This document shows positions 7,903 through 17,907 of a stretch of 64,000 nt of DNA, piece after piece (positions within the stretch are counted from its first letter, which is position 1; each line of letters starts with the position of its first letter). The notes under the pieces are model-generated. The model saw only the letters and a program-made list of their open reading frames with translations, was not told where the DNA came from and ran no database searches. A program made the translations under genes and the position numbers. The stretch covers positions 558,001-622,000 of the forward strand of contig CAVWDI010000001.1 in the NCBI GenBank assembly GCA_963753725.1, written 5' to 3'. Origin of the DNA: CAVWDI01 sp963753725 (GTDB lineage Bacteria > Chloroflexota > Anaerolineae > Anaerolineales > UBA4823).

Positions 7903-9252
7903 ATGAACAAAATCTCTGAATCTGAAATACTGCCCTTATCCCTACAACATACATTTTGGACATGGTCTGCCCAGTCCAAAGTATCGCCAATTCCTATCGA
8001 ACGTTCGAAGGGAGTTTACTTCTGGGATGTAAATGGAAAACGCTACCTGGATTTCAATTCAACAGTTATGTGCGTTAATATCGGTCACAGTGACCAGCGA
8101 GTGATTGAAGCCATTGTTGAACAAGCCCGTCTGCTTCCTTTCGCTGGTCCACACATGGCGACCCGGCCGCGGGCTGTTCTAGGAAAATTATTATCCGAGA
8201 TCACACCAGGAGATTTGAATAAATTCCTATTCACTTTGGGTGGTGCGGATGCCAATGAAAATGCCGTTAAATTAGCGCGAGCATATACAGGTAAACATAA
8301 AATTCTTGCCAGATACCGCTCGTACCATGGAGCAACCGCCGGCGCCATGGCTTTGACCGGAGACGAGCGACGGTTAGCCTGGGAACCGAATTTAATGCCC
8401 GGCGTTGTTCATTTCCTTGATCCCTATCGCTACCGGTCTACGTTCCACCGCACAATAGATGACATACAAGAGTCGGAATTTTGCCTGGATTATTTGTCCC
8501 ACCTTGAAGAAATCATCCAATTCGAAGGTCCAGAAACCATCGCAGCTGTGCTGATCGAACCAGTAACAGGCACTAACGGGGTGATCATTCCTCCCCAAGG
8601 ATATCTGGCAGGCGTACGGCAGATTTGTGACCGTTACGATATTCTTCTGATCGCTGATGAGGTGATGAGCGGTTTCGGCCGTACGGGTAAATGGTTTGCT
8701 GTTGACCATTGGAACGTCGTCCCTGATTTGATGACCATGGCGAAAGGATTAACTTCAGGCTATGCTCCTCTCGGCGCTGTGGGGATGCGTCCTGATATTT
8801 CAGATTTCTTCTCCAAAAGAGTCTATCAAGGAGGCTTAACCTTCAATTCACATCCGATATCTCTAGCCGCGGCAATCGCCAATATCAATGTGCTGCAGGA
8901 AGACCACATGGTAGAACATTCAGCCAAAATGGGTATTTCTCTAAGGCACCAATTGACAGAGCTTGGAGAACGCCATCCATCAGTCGGTGATGTGCGCTCG
9001 ATAGGACTATTCGGAGTGATTGAGCTGGTGCGTGATCGAGTTAGCAAGGAACCACTCTCACAAGAATCCAGTAAAGGTTCAGAGATGGGTAGATTGCGGA
9101 ATTTCTTGCTCGATCAGGGACTTTATCTTTACACGCATAAGCACACGATATTAATCATCCCACCATTAATAATTACTCAAGAACAACTTGAAGATGGTTT
9201 CAGAATTATTGATGAAGGGTTGCGGATAGCGGATGAATTTGTAGATAAATAG
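7903..9252 (+). CDS. Class III PLP-dependent aminotransferase
   Basis: This 449-residue aminotransferase is related to the taurine-pyruvate, beta-alanine-pyruvate and 4-aminobutyrate enzymes. The family pattern is complete: YLDFNSTVMCVNIGHSD near the N-terminus, FTLGGADANENAVKLAR, YRSYHGATAGA, and EPVTGTNG. LLIADEVMSGFGRTGKW carries the Asp that pairs with the PLP ring, and MAKGLTSGYAPLGAVG carries the PLP lysine. The amino donor cannot be read from sequence. It stands alone, facing away from the membrane gene at 7268-7720. The closest purine-like cluster starts downstream on the other strand, so a functional link is only a guess. Confidence 0.9.
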   Translation: MNKISESEILPLSLQHTFWTWSAQSKVSPIPIERSKGVYFWDVNGKRYLDFNSTVMCVNIGHSDQRVIEAIVEQARLLPFAGPHMATRPRAVLGKLLSEITPGDLNKFLFTLGGADANENAVKLARAYTGKHKILARYRSYHGATAGAMALTGDERRLAWEPNLMPGVVHFLDPYRYRSTFHRTIDDIQESEFCLDYLSHLEEIIQFEGPETIAAVLIEPVTGTNGVIIPPQGYLAGVRQICDRYDILLIADEVMSGFGRTGKWFAVDHWNVVPDLMTMAKGLTSGYAPLGAVGMRPDISDFFSKRVYQGGLTFNSHPISLAAAIANINVLQEDHMVEHSAKMGISLRHQLTELGERHPSVGDVRSIGLFGVIELVRDRVSKEPLSQESSKGSEMGRLRNFLLDQGLYLYTHKHTILIIPPLIITQEQLEDGFRIIDEGLRIADEFVDK

Positions 9253-9371
9253 TATGTTTTGGGTATCAAAAGGGTTGTTAACTGCATTTTTAATGTTAGG
9301 CCAGATCCAAAATATAAATAAATAGTTACGCTTTGGGGAAGTAATAAATTAATCAGGGAACGAACTGAATC

Positions 9372-11084
9372 TCAGTCGAGGCTAAGGCGGTCGTGCTCTT
9401 GTTGAAGAATTCGTCTGATGATAGCAATTGAAACTGCATAAGTAGAATCCATTCCAAAATAAGATAAACTCCCGGATCCTAAATTCTTCCCTTTACTTAG
9501 CGGCGTGTCAGAAGCATAATGGACAATCCCTAAGTCGAAAGGCAGCTCATACAGATTGATGATCTCGTTAACCGGGTGCCTGTTTGGGCGATACATCTCA
9601 TATACTGCCGAGAGATATGGACCGGCTTCCATTTCGATATCTGTATAACCCTCCCGGTAAAAAACATCCATATAGTTGGCGTTTTGAAGGAATGTCCCCT
9701 GTACAGTGACCGCTTTCTGGTTATCTAACACTGTGCCGTATACCAGATCTGGAATTACATCCGCAGCGGTAAAACAATTCGGGAATAAATAAGTGTTTTG
9801 GGAATGTTCATCATGTACCACATTGGAAATCATCACATCACCTATGACCCCGTTTAATGTAGCAGCCTTTCCCATGATATATACACCCAGGATTGAACCA
9901 TTGTGAAAGGTCACCTCGGACAGAATATTATAAGCCGCCATCCCCAGTGGATAATTTAAATTGAAAATTAAAGCATCACTCTGTGCAATAGCGTCAAACC
10001 AGGGCTCATGCTGAATTCTTGGATCCAGCAAAGCGGTGTTTAACTTGGATAGTTCAATAACCTGGACCTCTACATCGAAAGACATTTTGCTAGGAATTCG
10101 ATATACACCGCCTTCAATCTCGTGATTCAGTTGTTTATCATTCAGAGAACTCCCCTCAAGAGTTTGTTTATATTTTCTGAGCACATAATAGAAAAAGTTC
10201 TCCAGGCTGGACGGTACTTTACCTGCTTGAATATCCTTCCACTCATTAAGCAATCCAGCATTTCCTGGCTGTTCCAGATATTGAAGCAATTTATCTTTTT
10301 GTGTTTGGGCAAATCCCGAGATGATATTTCGCAGGCTGTGGGTGTTGCTGGATACAAAATAAATCGGTCTTTCTTCAATTTGTGGAATCGCAGCAACAAT
10401 ATTATCCCACCAGGCATGGGTCGCCCGGCGGTAGGCGCTCAGTGAACCACTTAACAAACGGATCCTGAGATCAGAAGTTGTCTCAGCAATCCTTTCTAAA
10501 TAAAATCCAAATTCTTGATCCCATATTGCATATAAACGATCAATATCTTCAGAAGGTATTTCTAATAAATCAGCCAGCGAAGAATTCCCGACTTCATCTT
10601 CCAATAAGTCAGCAAGGGAAATTGAAGTTGGTAACCTTTGCAGTTTTTTATGCAATTTATTCCATTCAATCTGGAATGAAATCAACAGCGGCAGGACATC
10701 ATCAATATCAGAACGACTGGCGATAAAACATGCCATCGTATTCTCACTATCGAAAAAACATCGCCGCCGTCTGGCAACCGCCGAAGTCTCTTTCCATGAG
10801 GTTATATCTCCAAAACCTGCTCGATCAAACACATCTATACTCTGGCCGAGAACCACCAATTTAATTTCAGGCATTTCGGGAGGCAGACGCAGCAAGCTGT
10901 AGATAAATGCCGACATATCAGGCTGTTCATCCCTAGCTTTGGGGTGCAGCAACGAGACGATGCTCGTATGTACTTCTTCAAGAGAACGAATTTTCACTTC
11001 TGCAGTTGTACGTAAAAGCGAATAATAAGTACGCTGATAAAGTTCTATCTCTTCAGATTCAGTGGTAGGTATTGTACGTTCCAT
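9372..11084 (-). CDS. Protein with nucleoside-phosphorylase-like C-terminal domain
   Basis: This 570-residue protein is probably cytoplasmic, with no signal peptide or membrane helix. Residues about 1-330 are helical and I do not recognise them. The part from about residue 394 resembles the PNP/UDP phosphorylase superfamily: GVYIMGKAATLNGVIGDVM looks like the phosphate/ribose-binding GxxGxxxxxGDV segment, and TDIEMEAGPYLSAVYE near residue 484 looks like the EMEA nucleoside-binding motif. It is the last gene of a minus-strand cluster with molybdenum hydroxylase subunits and XdhC, 21 bases after the FAD/2Fe-2S gene. A role in releasing purine bases from nucleosides fits the context, but activity is unproven and a non-catalytic sensor is possible. 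Confidence 0.7.
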   Translation of the reverse strand: MERTIPTTESEEIELYQRTYYSLLRTTAEVKIRSLEEVHTSIVSLLHPKARDEQPDMSAFIYSLLRLPPEMPEIKLVVLGQSIDVFDRAGFGDITSWKETSAVARRRRCFFDSENTMACFIASRSDIDDVLPLLISFQIEWNKLHKKLQRLPTSISLADLLEDEVGNSSLADLLEIPSEDIDRLYAIWDQEFGFYLERIAETTSDLRIRLLSGSLSAYRRATHAWWDNIVAAIPQIEERPIYFVSSNTHSLRNIISGFAQTQKDKLLQYLEQPGNAGLLNEWKDIQAGKVPSSLENFFYYVLRKYKQTLEGSSLNDKQLNHEIEGGVYRIPSKMSFDVEVQVIELSKLNTALLDPRIQHEPWFDAIAQSDALIFNLNYPLGMAAYNILSEVTFHNGSILGVYIMGKAATLNGVIGDVMISNVVHDEHSQNTYLFPNCFTAADVIPDLVYGTVLDNQKAVTVQGTFLQNANYMDVFYREGYTDIEMEAGPYLSAVYEMYRPNRHPVNEIINLYELPFDLGIVHYASDTPLSKGKNLGSGSLSYFGMDSTYAVSIAIIRRILQQEHDRLSLD

Positions 11085-11105
11085 CGGATTACTGGTTTGT
11101 AGACT

Positions 11106-12545
11106 TTAATTTTCTTGTCCCGCTTTTTCAATTGCATTGATTATTTTGTAATAACCTGTACAACGGCAGAGATTGCCTGTAATGGCTTGTTGGACCTGGC
11201 TGCGTGAAGGGTGTGGGATCTCTTCCAAAAGTTTTGCTCCAGACATAATGAAGCCAGGTGTGCAGTAACCGCACTGGACCGCCCCTTCTTCTACAAAAGA
11301 TTTCTGGACGGGATGCAGGACACCGTCCTTTGCAATACCTTCAATTGTTATGATTTCAGCGCCATGTGCGCGGGCTGCCGGTACCAGGCAACTCATTACC
11401 GCCATACCATCCAAAAAAACAGTGCAGGCTCCGCACTCCCCTTCCGCACAACCCTCTTTCGTTCCGATAAGACCCGCTTCTTCTCGCAAAAGCCGCAGCA
11501 AGCTTTTGTTAAAACCGCTTTTGAATTGATAATCATGACCATTTATCAGTGTATTGATCTTCGAATTTGCCTGATGGGTTAATGCGGCATCCAATTTGTT
11601 AGCACTTCCTTTTGTCCGATCAACCTGCAAGATCACCGGATTGGATGGATAATCCTTCTTTTCTGTACCATTTGAAAGGGATTGCAGGCACCTTTCGACA
11701 CAAACCCTCACCATCTCGCTTCGATATTTAGCTAATCCTCTAAGATCATCAATGGGATGGGATTCGCTTTTTGCAAATTCAGCTGCTCCGACAATCGTGT
11801 CAAAGGTCAATTCTCGACCGATGATTAACTGTTCTGCTTTCCTGGCATGAATGATCATAGGCGCGACTGCTCCTAATGTGATAGCAGCATCTAGAATTTG
11901 ATTTCCATTAATATTTCCATCATTCTCGGCAGCAAATTCAATCAATACTGCTGCATTCACAACCGAAATCGCCTGAGCGCTCCGCAGACCGATCTTGATG
12001 AATGTACCTTTTTGGTTTTTATTCATAGCATGAAATGAAATATCGACCATCATTTCATCCGGCTGCATCACTGTTTTTCGTACTCCAGTATAGAAATTAT
12101 TGAGCGGTACAATCCTCTCACCGTTTTTCGATACCAACCTGACTTGAGCGTCTAATGCTATTAGTGGAGTGATCGTATCATTCGCGGGTGATGCTGTGAT
12201 AAGGTTGCCAGCGACTGTCCCACGATTTCGTATTTGGGGTGCACCGACTTCAAAAGCTGCTTTTGCAAAAGGAAACGCCTTTTCAACTAGCAATTTTGAA
12301 GCCGCACATTGATTATGCGTAACAAGAGGACCAATGTGAATTACACCATCTTCATCGGTCGATATCCCATCCAACTGGGGTATTCTGGTAATATCGATAA
12401 GCGAATCAATCCCAGGCCGGACTCCTCGTTCAATTTCCAACATCAAATCGGTTGCCCCTGCGACAATTCTGGCGTGTTCCCCTTTTTCAGCAAGAATAAC
12501 AAGGGCTTCTTCGATACTGGTTACACTATAGTAATTTTGCCACAT
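11106..12545 (-). CDS. Molybdenum hydroxylase FAD subunit fused to 2Fe-2S subunit
   Basis: The 479-residue protein has an N-terminal CO-dehydrogenase-type FAD domain (IVAGATDLMLE near 28-38; APQIRNRGTVAGNLITASPANDT near 110) with its C-terminal segment (ISVVNAAVLIEF). A two-cluster iron-sulfur domain follows from about residue 340: CAEGECGACTVFLDG, then CGYCTPGF and LCRCTGY. In characterised xanthine dehydrogenases these parts are separate subunits or run 2Fe-2S before FAD; here the order is reversed. No dedicated Mo subunit lies beside it, and the Mo protein at 14817-17861 already has its own 2Fe-2S domain. It sits 8 bases after xdhC. It probably passes electrons from a Mo subunit to FAD. 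Confidence 0.88.
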   Translation of the reverse strand: MWQNYYSVTSIEEALVILAEKGEHARIVAGATDLMLEIERGVRPGIDSLIDITRIPQLDGISTDEDGVIHIGPLVTHNQCAASKLLVEKAFPFAKAAFEVGAPQIRNRGTVAGNLITASPANDTITPLIALDAQVRLVSKNGERIVPLNNFYTGVRKTVMQPDEMMVDISFHAMNKNQKGTFIKIGLRSAQAISVVNAAVLIEFAAENDGNINGNQILDAAITLGAVAPMIIHARKAEQLIIGRELTFDTIVGAAEFAKSESHPIDDLRGLAKYRSEMVRVCVERCLQSLSNGTEKKDYPSNPVILQVDRTKGSANKLDAALTHQANSKINTLINGHDYQFKSGFNKSLLRLLREEAGLIGTKEGCAEGECGACTVFLDGMAVMSCLVPAARAHGAEIITIEGIAKDGVLHPVQKSFVEEGAVQCGYCTPGFIMSGAKLLEEIPHPSRSQVQQAITGNLCRCTGYYKIINAIEKAGQEN

Positions 12546-12553
12546 AGATCAAC

Positions 12554-13354
12554 TCACTTTTTTAGATCCTTTGACATCACACCACCATCCCCACCTCGAC
12601 GGATCATGATAATTTCTGACATGATGCTTAACGCAATTTCCTCAGGTGTTTCTGCATTAATTTCCAAGCCCATTGGGGACCGCACGCGATCAATCTTTTC
12701 TTGTGGAATACCTTTTTGGATTAATCCGTTTCTTGCGGCGGTCCAACGCGTCCTCGAACCGATCACGCCTATAAATGCAGCCTGGCTTTGCAGAAGCGCG
12801 GGTAAACCCTCAATATCAATCTCCGCACCACGGGTTGTGAGAACCAGGTAGCAATTCTGATTCAGCTCATATAGTTCTGGCAGATCGGATATGGACCCTG
12901 GAATAAATTCATCTGCATCCGGAACATTCTCTGGAGTACAAAACTCGGGTCTGTCATCATTGATTACCACCCTGAACCCCAGCCAGTGCGCCAATTGCGC
13001 AACCGCTTTTCCCACATGCCCTGCGCCGATAACCAGGAGGATCGCTTTTGGTTGAAGTGGATCCACAAATACCTCCATATGCCCACCGCAAATTCTCGGG
13101 TCACCTTTTGCTGTATCGCCCATATCGTATTCCAGGTATACCGGGATCTCATCTTTTATGGCTGCATTCGCTGCTTGAACAACACGGTTTTCCAGATCAC
13201 CGCCCCCTACTGATCCCAAGGTCGAACCATCAGCATATACAAGCATTTTTGCTCCAGCCTGGCGCGGTGTTGAACCACTGCTGCGCACAACGGTGCACAA
13301 TGCACCTGCTTTGTTGTGTGAGGTTAATTCTGAGATCGCCTGGAAAAGATCCAA
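12554..13354 (-). CDS. xdhC: XdhC-family molybdenum cofactor insertion/maturation protein
   Basis: XdhC proteins bind molybdenum cofactor, help its sulfuration, and deliver it to xanthine-dehydrogenase-type apoenzymes. The 266-residue protein has the N-terminal XdhC/CoxI domain (TVVRSSGSTPRQAGAKMLV, GSVGGGDLENRVVQAA) and the C-terminal Rossmann domain (LLVIGAGHVGKAVAQLA, VLTTRGAEID, FIGVIGSRTRW). It lies within the hydroxylase cluster, three bases after the pyrophosphatase stop and eight before the FAD/2Fe-2S gene, so it is probably cotranscribed with both. Confidence 0.92.
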   Translation of the reverse strand: MDLFQAISELTSHNKAGALCTVVRSSGSTPRQAGAKMLVYADGSTLGSVGGGDLENRVVQAANAAIKDEIPVYLEYDMGDTAKGDPRICGGHMEVFVDPLQPKAILLVIGAGHVGKAVAQLAHWLGFRVVINDDRPEFCTPENVPDADEFIPGSISDLPELYELNQNCYLVLTTRGAEIDIEGLPALLQSQAAFIGVIGSRTRWTAARNGLIQKGIPQEKIDRVRSPMGLEINAETPEEIALSIMSEIIMIRRGGDGGVMSKDLKK

Positions 13355-13357
13355 AAC

Positions 13358-14706
13358 TTATTCCTCTAATAAACCCAATACTGTGGGTAACAGCTGTTTC
13401 TTTCGCGATACGACTCCATTCGCAATGCGGGTACCATCTGGCTGGCGCGGGTAAGGTAGATCTTCCAAAACCGGAGGAGCATTCACCATCAACAAGCGGC
13501 TGGAGCTTCCCACAACATCCGTCACCATCAACATGGAAAAATCCAACCCATTGCGCTCTCTTAATGTACTTTAAAGCCACGATTAACTCATCTTGCAGTT
13601 CAGCCAACAAAAGTAAATCGGTCACTTCAACCTGAGCGATAGCGAATTTGTATATCCCGGCTTCGTACATCTTTAGGTCTGTATTTACAACATCTTCAGG
13701 TTCACGAGCAGCTAAACCAGCACCCGCATTTACCACCTGGTCACCAAATGAATCGATGGTTTCACCCGCTAGTGGACTTGAATGTACAAAAGCCCACCTC
13801 CCCAACCGTTCTGCAGCATGTTTATCCCGATCCGTCGTTGTAGGAGATGATAATATCAGCGTATCCGAGAGAAGTCCCGCCAGCAGCAATCCGGCTATCT
13901 CTGGCGGTGAACTCAAACCGGCTTCCTCAATTCGTTCTGATACAAGCGTGCTTGTACTACCAACAATGTCCACCGAAAAACGAATAGGGATATGTGTGGA
14001 CATATTCCCAAGGCGGTGGTGGTCAAGGATTTCAACCAGTTCTGCCTCTTCCAACGCCCCTAAAGCTTGTCCTGGTTCATTATGATCTACCAAGATAATT
14101 CGCATTCTGGGTGGATTAAGCACATCCCGCTGGCGGCTCACACCTAGATAAACACCGTTTTCATCGACAATAAGGAACTCATTATGTTCCTCTCTCAGGA
14201 TACGGGTCAGCACATCCCGAATGCGAGTTCCAGCTAAAAAACGTGGGACATTCGTATCGCAAGCTTCTTTTGAAGGTAATTCGAGCAATTCAGCTATGCG
14301 CATCTCCTGACTGCGTGGATGCGGTCCGACATATTCGCTCATATAATTGATTAAACTCAAACCTGTGATTAAACCACAAGGGGTTCCATCCTCTGGATTT
14401 ACAATCGGAACGATGCCTCCAGTTCGGCTCAATATTGCCCATGCTTCTCGCAATGGATTCTCCGGAGCGACTGTATCAAGCCGGCGAAGTCACTGTCTCA
14501 AAGCGGGGAGACGCATCCGTGAGCAGCAGCGGCGCATCGATTTCTAACCTTTTGAGTACCCATGTTGTTTGAGGATTTATTGCGCCCGCTCGAGCTGGAA
14601 TAAAATCATCACTATCTCTTTCTCTCAGCAGCCAGGCATATCCCACCGCCGAAGCAATGGAATCCATATCTGGGTTAACATGACCAATTACATATGTTGG
14701 ACTCAT
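13358..14706 (-). CDS. CBS-domain Mn-dependent inorganic pyrophosphatase (two frameshifts)
   Basis: This is a family II pyrophosphatase with an inserted CBS pair, about 449 residues after correction. The N-terminus has GHVNPDMDSIASAVGYAWLL, with metal-binding His and Asp residues. The middle holds the CBS modules (REAWAILSRTGG, ITGLSLINY, DVLTRIL, FLIVDENGVYLGV). Then come ILVDHNEPGQ and EILDHHRLGN (the DHH motif), and the C-terminal DHHA2 part ends in VTDVVGSSSRLLMVN. Two breaks interrupt it. One lies around 14485-14492, where dropping one base rejoins RFETV to RRLDTVAP. The other lies between about 13537 and 13560, next to an A5 run. Both behave as one extra base. It would remove pyrophosphate, and CBS domains normally sense adenine nucleotides. 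I treat it as one gene with sequence errors; a true pseudogene is the alternative. Confidence 0.8.
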
Positions 14707-14816
14707 AATTTACCGCACCAATTCATTACAAAATTTAAAACTGGAATTTGAAGTGAGTTTACCACACCGCAGAGTGGATTTATTGTTGCGAAAAACAATC
14801 ATGGACAGACCAGTAA

Positions 14817-17800
14817 TTATGCTTTCTTTTTGATTGCGTGCCATACTTTTTCAGGCGTGATCGGGTTGTCGTCTACATTCACTCCACATGCATCCATTAC
14901 GGCATTGCCGACTGCCGGCGCGACACCATCCATTGGAATCTCCGCTACAGCTTTGACCCCAAATGGATGTGATGGCTCAAATGTTTCTACAAATATCGTC
15001 TCCAGTTCTGGCATTTCATTCGCCTGGAATATATGGTAATCGCGAAAATCTTTTTCTCTGATATTTCCATCCTCATCATAAACCATCTCCTCACAAACCG
15101 CATATCCGAGAGCCTGGGTCATCCCCCCCTCCACCTGTCCGGATGCCGTGAGCGGATTGATGACAATACCTGCATCTACCGCCATTACGAGTTTTTCAAC
15201 CACAACCTGCCCTGTCTCGATATCGACCAGCACTTCTGCGAATTGTGCGGCGAAGGGAGGCGGCGCTACCTCCGACATATAGGAGGCAACACCCATAATT
15301 TGCTCCTGATCTTCGTGATGCAGCGAGTTGTGACCAATGTGAGCAAATGTCACCGAGCGCCCATCAGGAGAAAAAGCTTTTCGATCAGCCAATCGGATTT
15401 CTTCAGGTTTTACTTCTTTTATTGGTTCTAAACCTTCGGTAGAATTACTGGCTTCGTTTATAAGCTTTGCTGCCCGTAGCTTGATCCTATACGCGACTTG
15501 ATTTGCAGCCCGCACAACCGCGGTTCCGGAGATATAAGTCGTGCTTGAGGCATAAGCTCCTTTATCGAAAGGTGTAAAGTCTGTGTCGGAAGAATGAACG
15601 ATCACATCCTCTAAAGGTACTCCCAGTACTTCAGCAGCCATTTGCGCCAATACTGTATCCGAACCAGTCCCCAGATCCGTTGCGCCGACCAAAAGATTGA
15701 ATGAACCGTCATCATTCTTCTTGATACTGGCGCTTCCCATGTCCAGATGTGGGATTGAAGTGCCCTGCATGACGAGTGCGGCACCGATTCCTCTTTTCAG
15801 GTAAGGTTTATTTGGATCTTTTTGCCAATCAGAATTTCCATATTTTTGATCCCAACCAATGGCAGCCTTACCCTGCCGGACGCATTCCTCAAGTCCACAG
15901 GTTTCGATCATCTCTGGTTGAGGCGCCCTCCCCTCGCTCCATGCAGTGCTGAATGGCTGAAGTTCGCCTGCCCTGAGAGCATTCTTTAATCTAAATTCTA
16001 ATGGTCGTAGTCCTAACTTGCGTGCAATTTTTTCCATATGCCTTTCAACAGGCCAATATCCTTGCGGAACCCCGTACCCTCGGTATGCGCCTGCAGGCGA
16101 TAAATTAGTATATACAATATCTGCATGGAAGCGGATGTTGGGAGAATTCCGGTAGGGTCCATCACCTACATACAATGCCATGGATTTATGTCCGGTATTT
16201 CCAGTTACTGTAAGAGCGTGGCATCCGTAAGCGCCCGTATCGGATAAGACCACCATCTCGTTGGCAGTCATTGTTCCATCTTCTTTTACTCCCGTCTTCA
16301 TTTTTATGCGCATTGCATGGCGGGAACGTGAGGCTGTAAATTCCTGCTCACGCGAATATTCAAATAACACTGGTCTACCAGTCGCAATGGTTAAATGAGC
16401 AGCAACGTCTTCTATCAGGACCTCCTGTTTTCCGCCAAAACCTCCACCTATACGCGGTTTTACAACCCGAATTCTTTTAATTGGTACGCCAAGTACAGGC
16501 GCCAATTGGCGGCGTACATGGAAAGGCACCTGAGTGCTGGTGCGGATGACCAACCGGTCATTTTCATCCCAATAAGTGAGTACAACATGCGGCTCAATAT
16601 GCGCTTGCTGCACTTTGGGGACGGAATATTCTGATTCAAAAATATGGTCTGCCTCGTTAAATCCTCTTTCGACATCGCCAATATCAATATGGATATGAGC
16701 GGCCAGGTTTTTGCTTGGTTCGGACTCGCCAAAGTTAACATATTCGGGTTCGTCATGAATTCGGGGAGAGTCAGGAAGCATTGATTCAGCAGGATCCAAT
16801 ACGGTCGGGAGTTGTTCGTATTCGACTTCGATTAATTCTAAAGCCTGGTTTGCAATTTCCTCTGTTTCAGCCGCTACAAACGCCACCCGGTCTCCTACAA
16901 AACGCACCTTATTATCGAGCGAGAACGTGTCTAAGGGTCCAGGGATTGGGTCTGATTGTCCAGCCGTTGAATAGACCACGCGTGGGATATCTTTCCATGT
17001 TAATACCGCTGCAACTCCTGGAACTTCCAATGCACGGCTTGTATCGATATGGCTGATCTTCGCATGGGCATAAGGGCTTTGAAGCACTTTAGCCACCAGC
17101 ATACCTCGTTTTTCGAAATCAGCGGTAAAAGCCGGTTTCCCCTGCACTAACTTCACAGCATCCACCTTTATCTCGGGCTGCCCCACAATTTTCCATCCTT
17201 CTTTACCTGAAGCCAGGTGCACTTGCGGCATGACCCGTGTCTGCGTAATCGTATCAATTGGTGTATCCGCTCCCAATCCATCATCATCCATATCATCATC
17301 TTCAGGTTTGAAAAACTCAGGTGGGGCTGGAATTGGTCCTCCTTCACCTCCAGGCTCAAGGATCGGATCAACTTTTTCACCCCTTAATATCGCTGCACTT
17401 CGCAGCACAGCCTGGACCGGTTTTACATACCCGGTGCAGCGGCACAATACACCAGAGAGGGCATCTCGAACTTGTTCTTCGCTCGGGTCTGGATTAGCTG
17501 CCAATAACTGCTCGGCTGCTAAAACTTGAGCAGGTGTACAGTAGCCGCATTGTATTGCTCCAACTTCAACAAAAGACTGCTGTATTGGATGAAGACCTGC
17601 CGTCTCCTTCCATCCAAGATCGGGGTGTTGACCAATATCTTCAATTGTCTGGATCGAATGTCCTTCCGCCTGGGCTGCCAGATACAAACACGAATTAACC
17701 ACCATACCATCTATTTGTACAGCGCATGCTCCACATTCCCCACTCTCACAACCGTGTTTAACCCCAAAAAATCCGAGATGCCGCAAAGCTTTGAGTAATG

Positions 17801-17861
17801 TCTCACCAGGATCAGTTTGCATCTCATGAATAATGTTATTGATATGGAGACGGATTTTCAT
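14817..17861 (-). CDS. Xanthine dehydrogenase-family protein, 2Fe-2S and Mo-binding domains fused
   Basis: This 1014-residue molybdenum hydroxylase begins with a two-cluster iron-sulfur domain (CESGECGACAV near 39-49, CGYCTPAQ, LCRCTGY). A linker of about 60 residues rich in Asp, Glu and Pro follows, and then the Mo-pterin domain. The Mo part has GGGFGGKQE, the substrate-site Arg in GAYRGYGVPQG, GATDLGTGSDTVLAQM, and the catalytic-type Glu in GVKAVAEIP. The CO-dehydrogenase loop AYxCSFR is absent, so it is a hydroxylase of purines, aldehydes or N-heterocycles and not a CO dehydrogenase. The FAD subunit gene lies 46 bases upstream. The substrate is unknown. Confidence 0.92.
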   Translation of the reverse strand: MKIRLHINNIIHEMQTDPGETLLKALRHLGFFGVKHGCESGECGACAVQIDGMVVNSCLYLAAQAEGHSIQTIEDIGQHPDLGWKETAGLHPIQQSFVEVGAIQCGYCTPAQVLAAEQLLAANPDPSEEQVRDALSGVLCRCTGYVKPVQAVLRSAAILRGEKVDPILEPGGEGGPIPAPPEFFKPEDDDMDDDGLGADTPIDTITQTRVMPQVHLASGKEGWKIVGQPEIKVDAVKLVQGKPAFTADFEKRGMLVAKVLQSPYAHAKISHIDTSRALEVPGVAAVLTWKDIPRVVYSTAGQSDPIPGPLDTFSLDNKVRFVGDRVAFVAAETEEIANQALELIEVEYEQLPTVLDPAESMLPDSPRIHDEPEYVNFGESEPSKNLAAHIHIDIGDVERGFNEADHIFESEYSVPKVQQAHIEPHVVLTYWDENDRLVIRTSTQVPFHVRRQLAPVLGVPIKRIRVVKPRIGGGFGGKQEVLIEDVAAHLTIATGRPVLFEYSREQEFTASRSRHAMRIKMKTGVKEDGTMTANEMVVLSDTGAYGCHALTVTGNTGHKSMALYVGDGPYRNSPNIRFHADIVYTNLSPAGAYRGYGVPQGYWPVERHMEKIARKLGLRPLEFRLKNALRAGELQPFSTAWSEGRAPQPEMIETCGLEECVRQGKAAIGWDQKYGNSDWQKDPNKPYLKRGIGAALVMQGTSIPHLDMGSASIKKNDDGSFNLLVGATDLGTGSDTVLAQMAAEVLGVPLEDVIVHSSDTDFTPFDKGAYASSTTYISGTAVVRAANQVAYRIKLRAAKLINEASNSTEGLEPIKEVKPEEIRLADRKAFSPDGRSVTFAHIGHNSLHHEDQEQIMGVASYMSEVAPPPFAAQFAEVLVDIETGQVVVEKLVMAVDAGIVINPLTASGQVEGGMTQALGYAVCEEMVYDEDGNIREKDFRDYHIFQANEMPELETIFVETFEPSHPFGVKAVAEIPMDGVAPAVGNAVMDACGVNVDDNPITPEKVWHAIKKKA

Positions 17862-17907
17862 TCAATTTCCTTTTCATGCATATATTTATAAATATTATTC
17901 TTACCGC

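Noticed and set aside
14817..17861. Aerobic CO dehydrogenase large subunit
   Set aside because: The diagnostic AYxCSFR active-site loop is absent here and in the Mo protein at 32102-34909.
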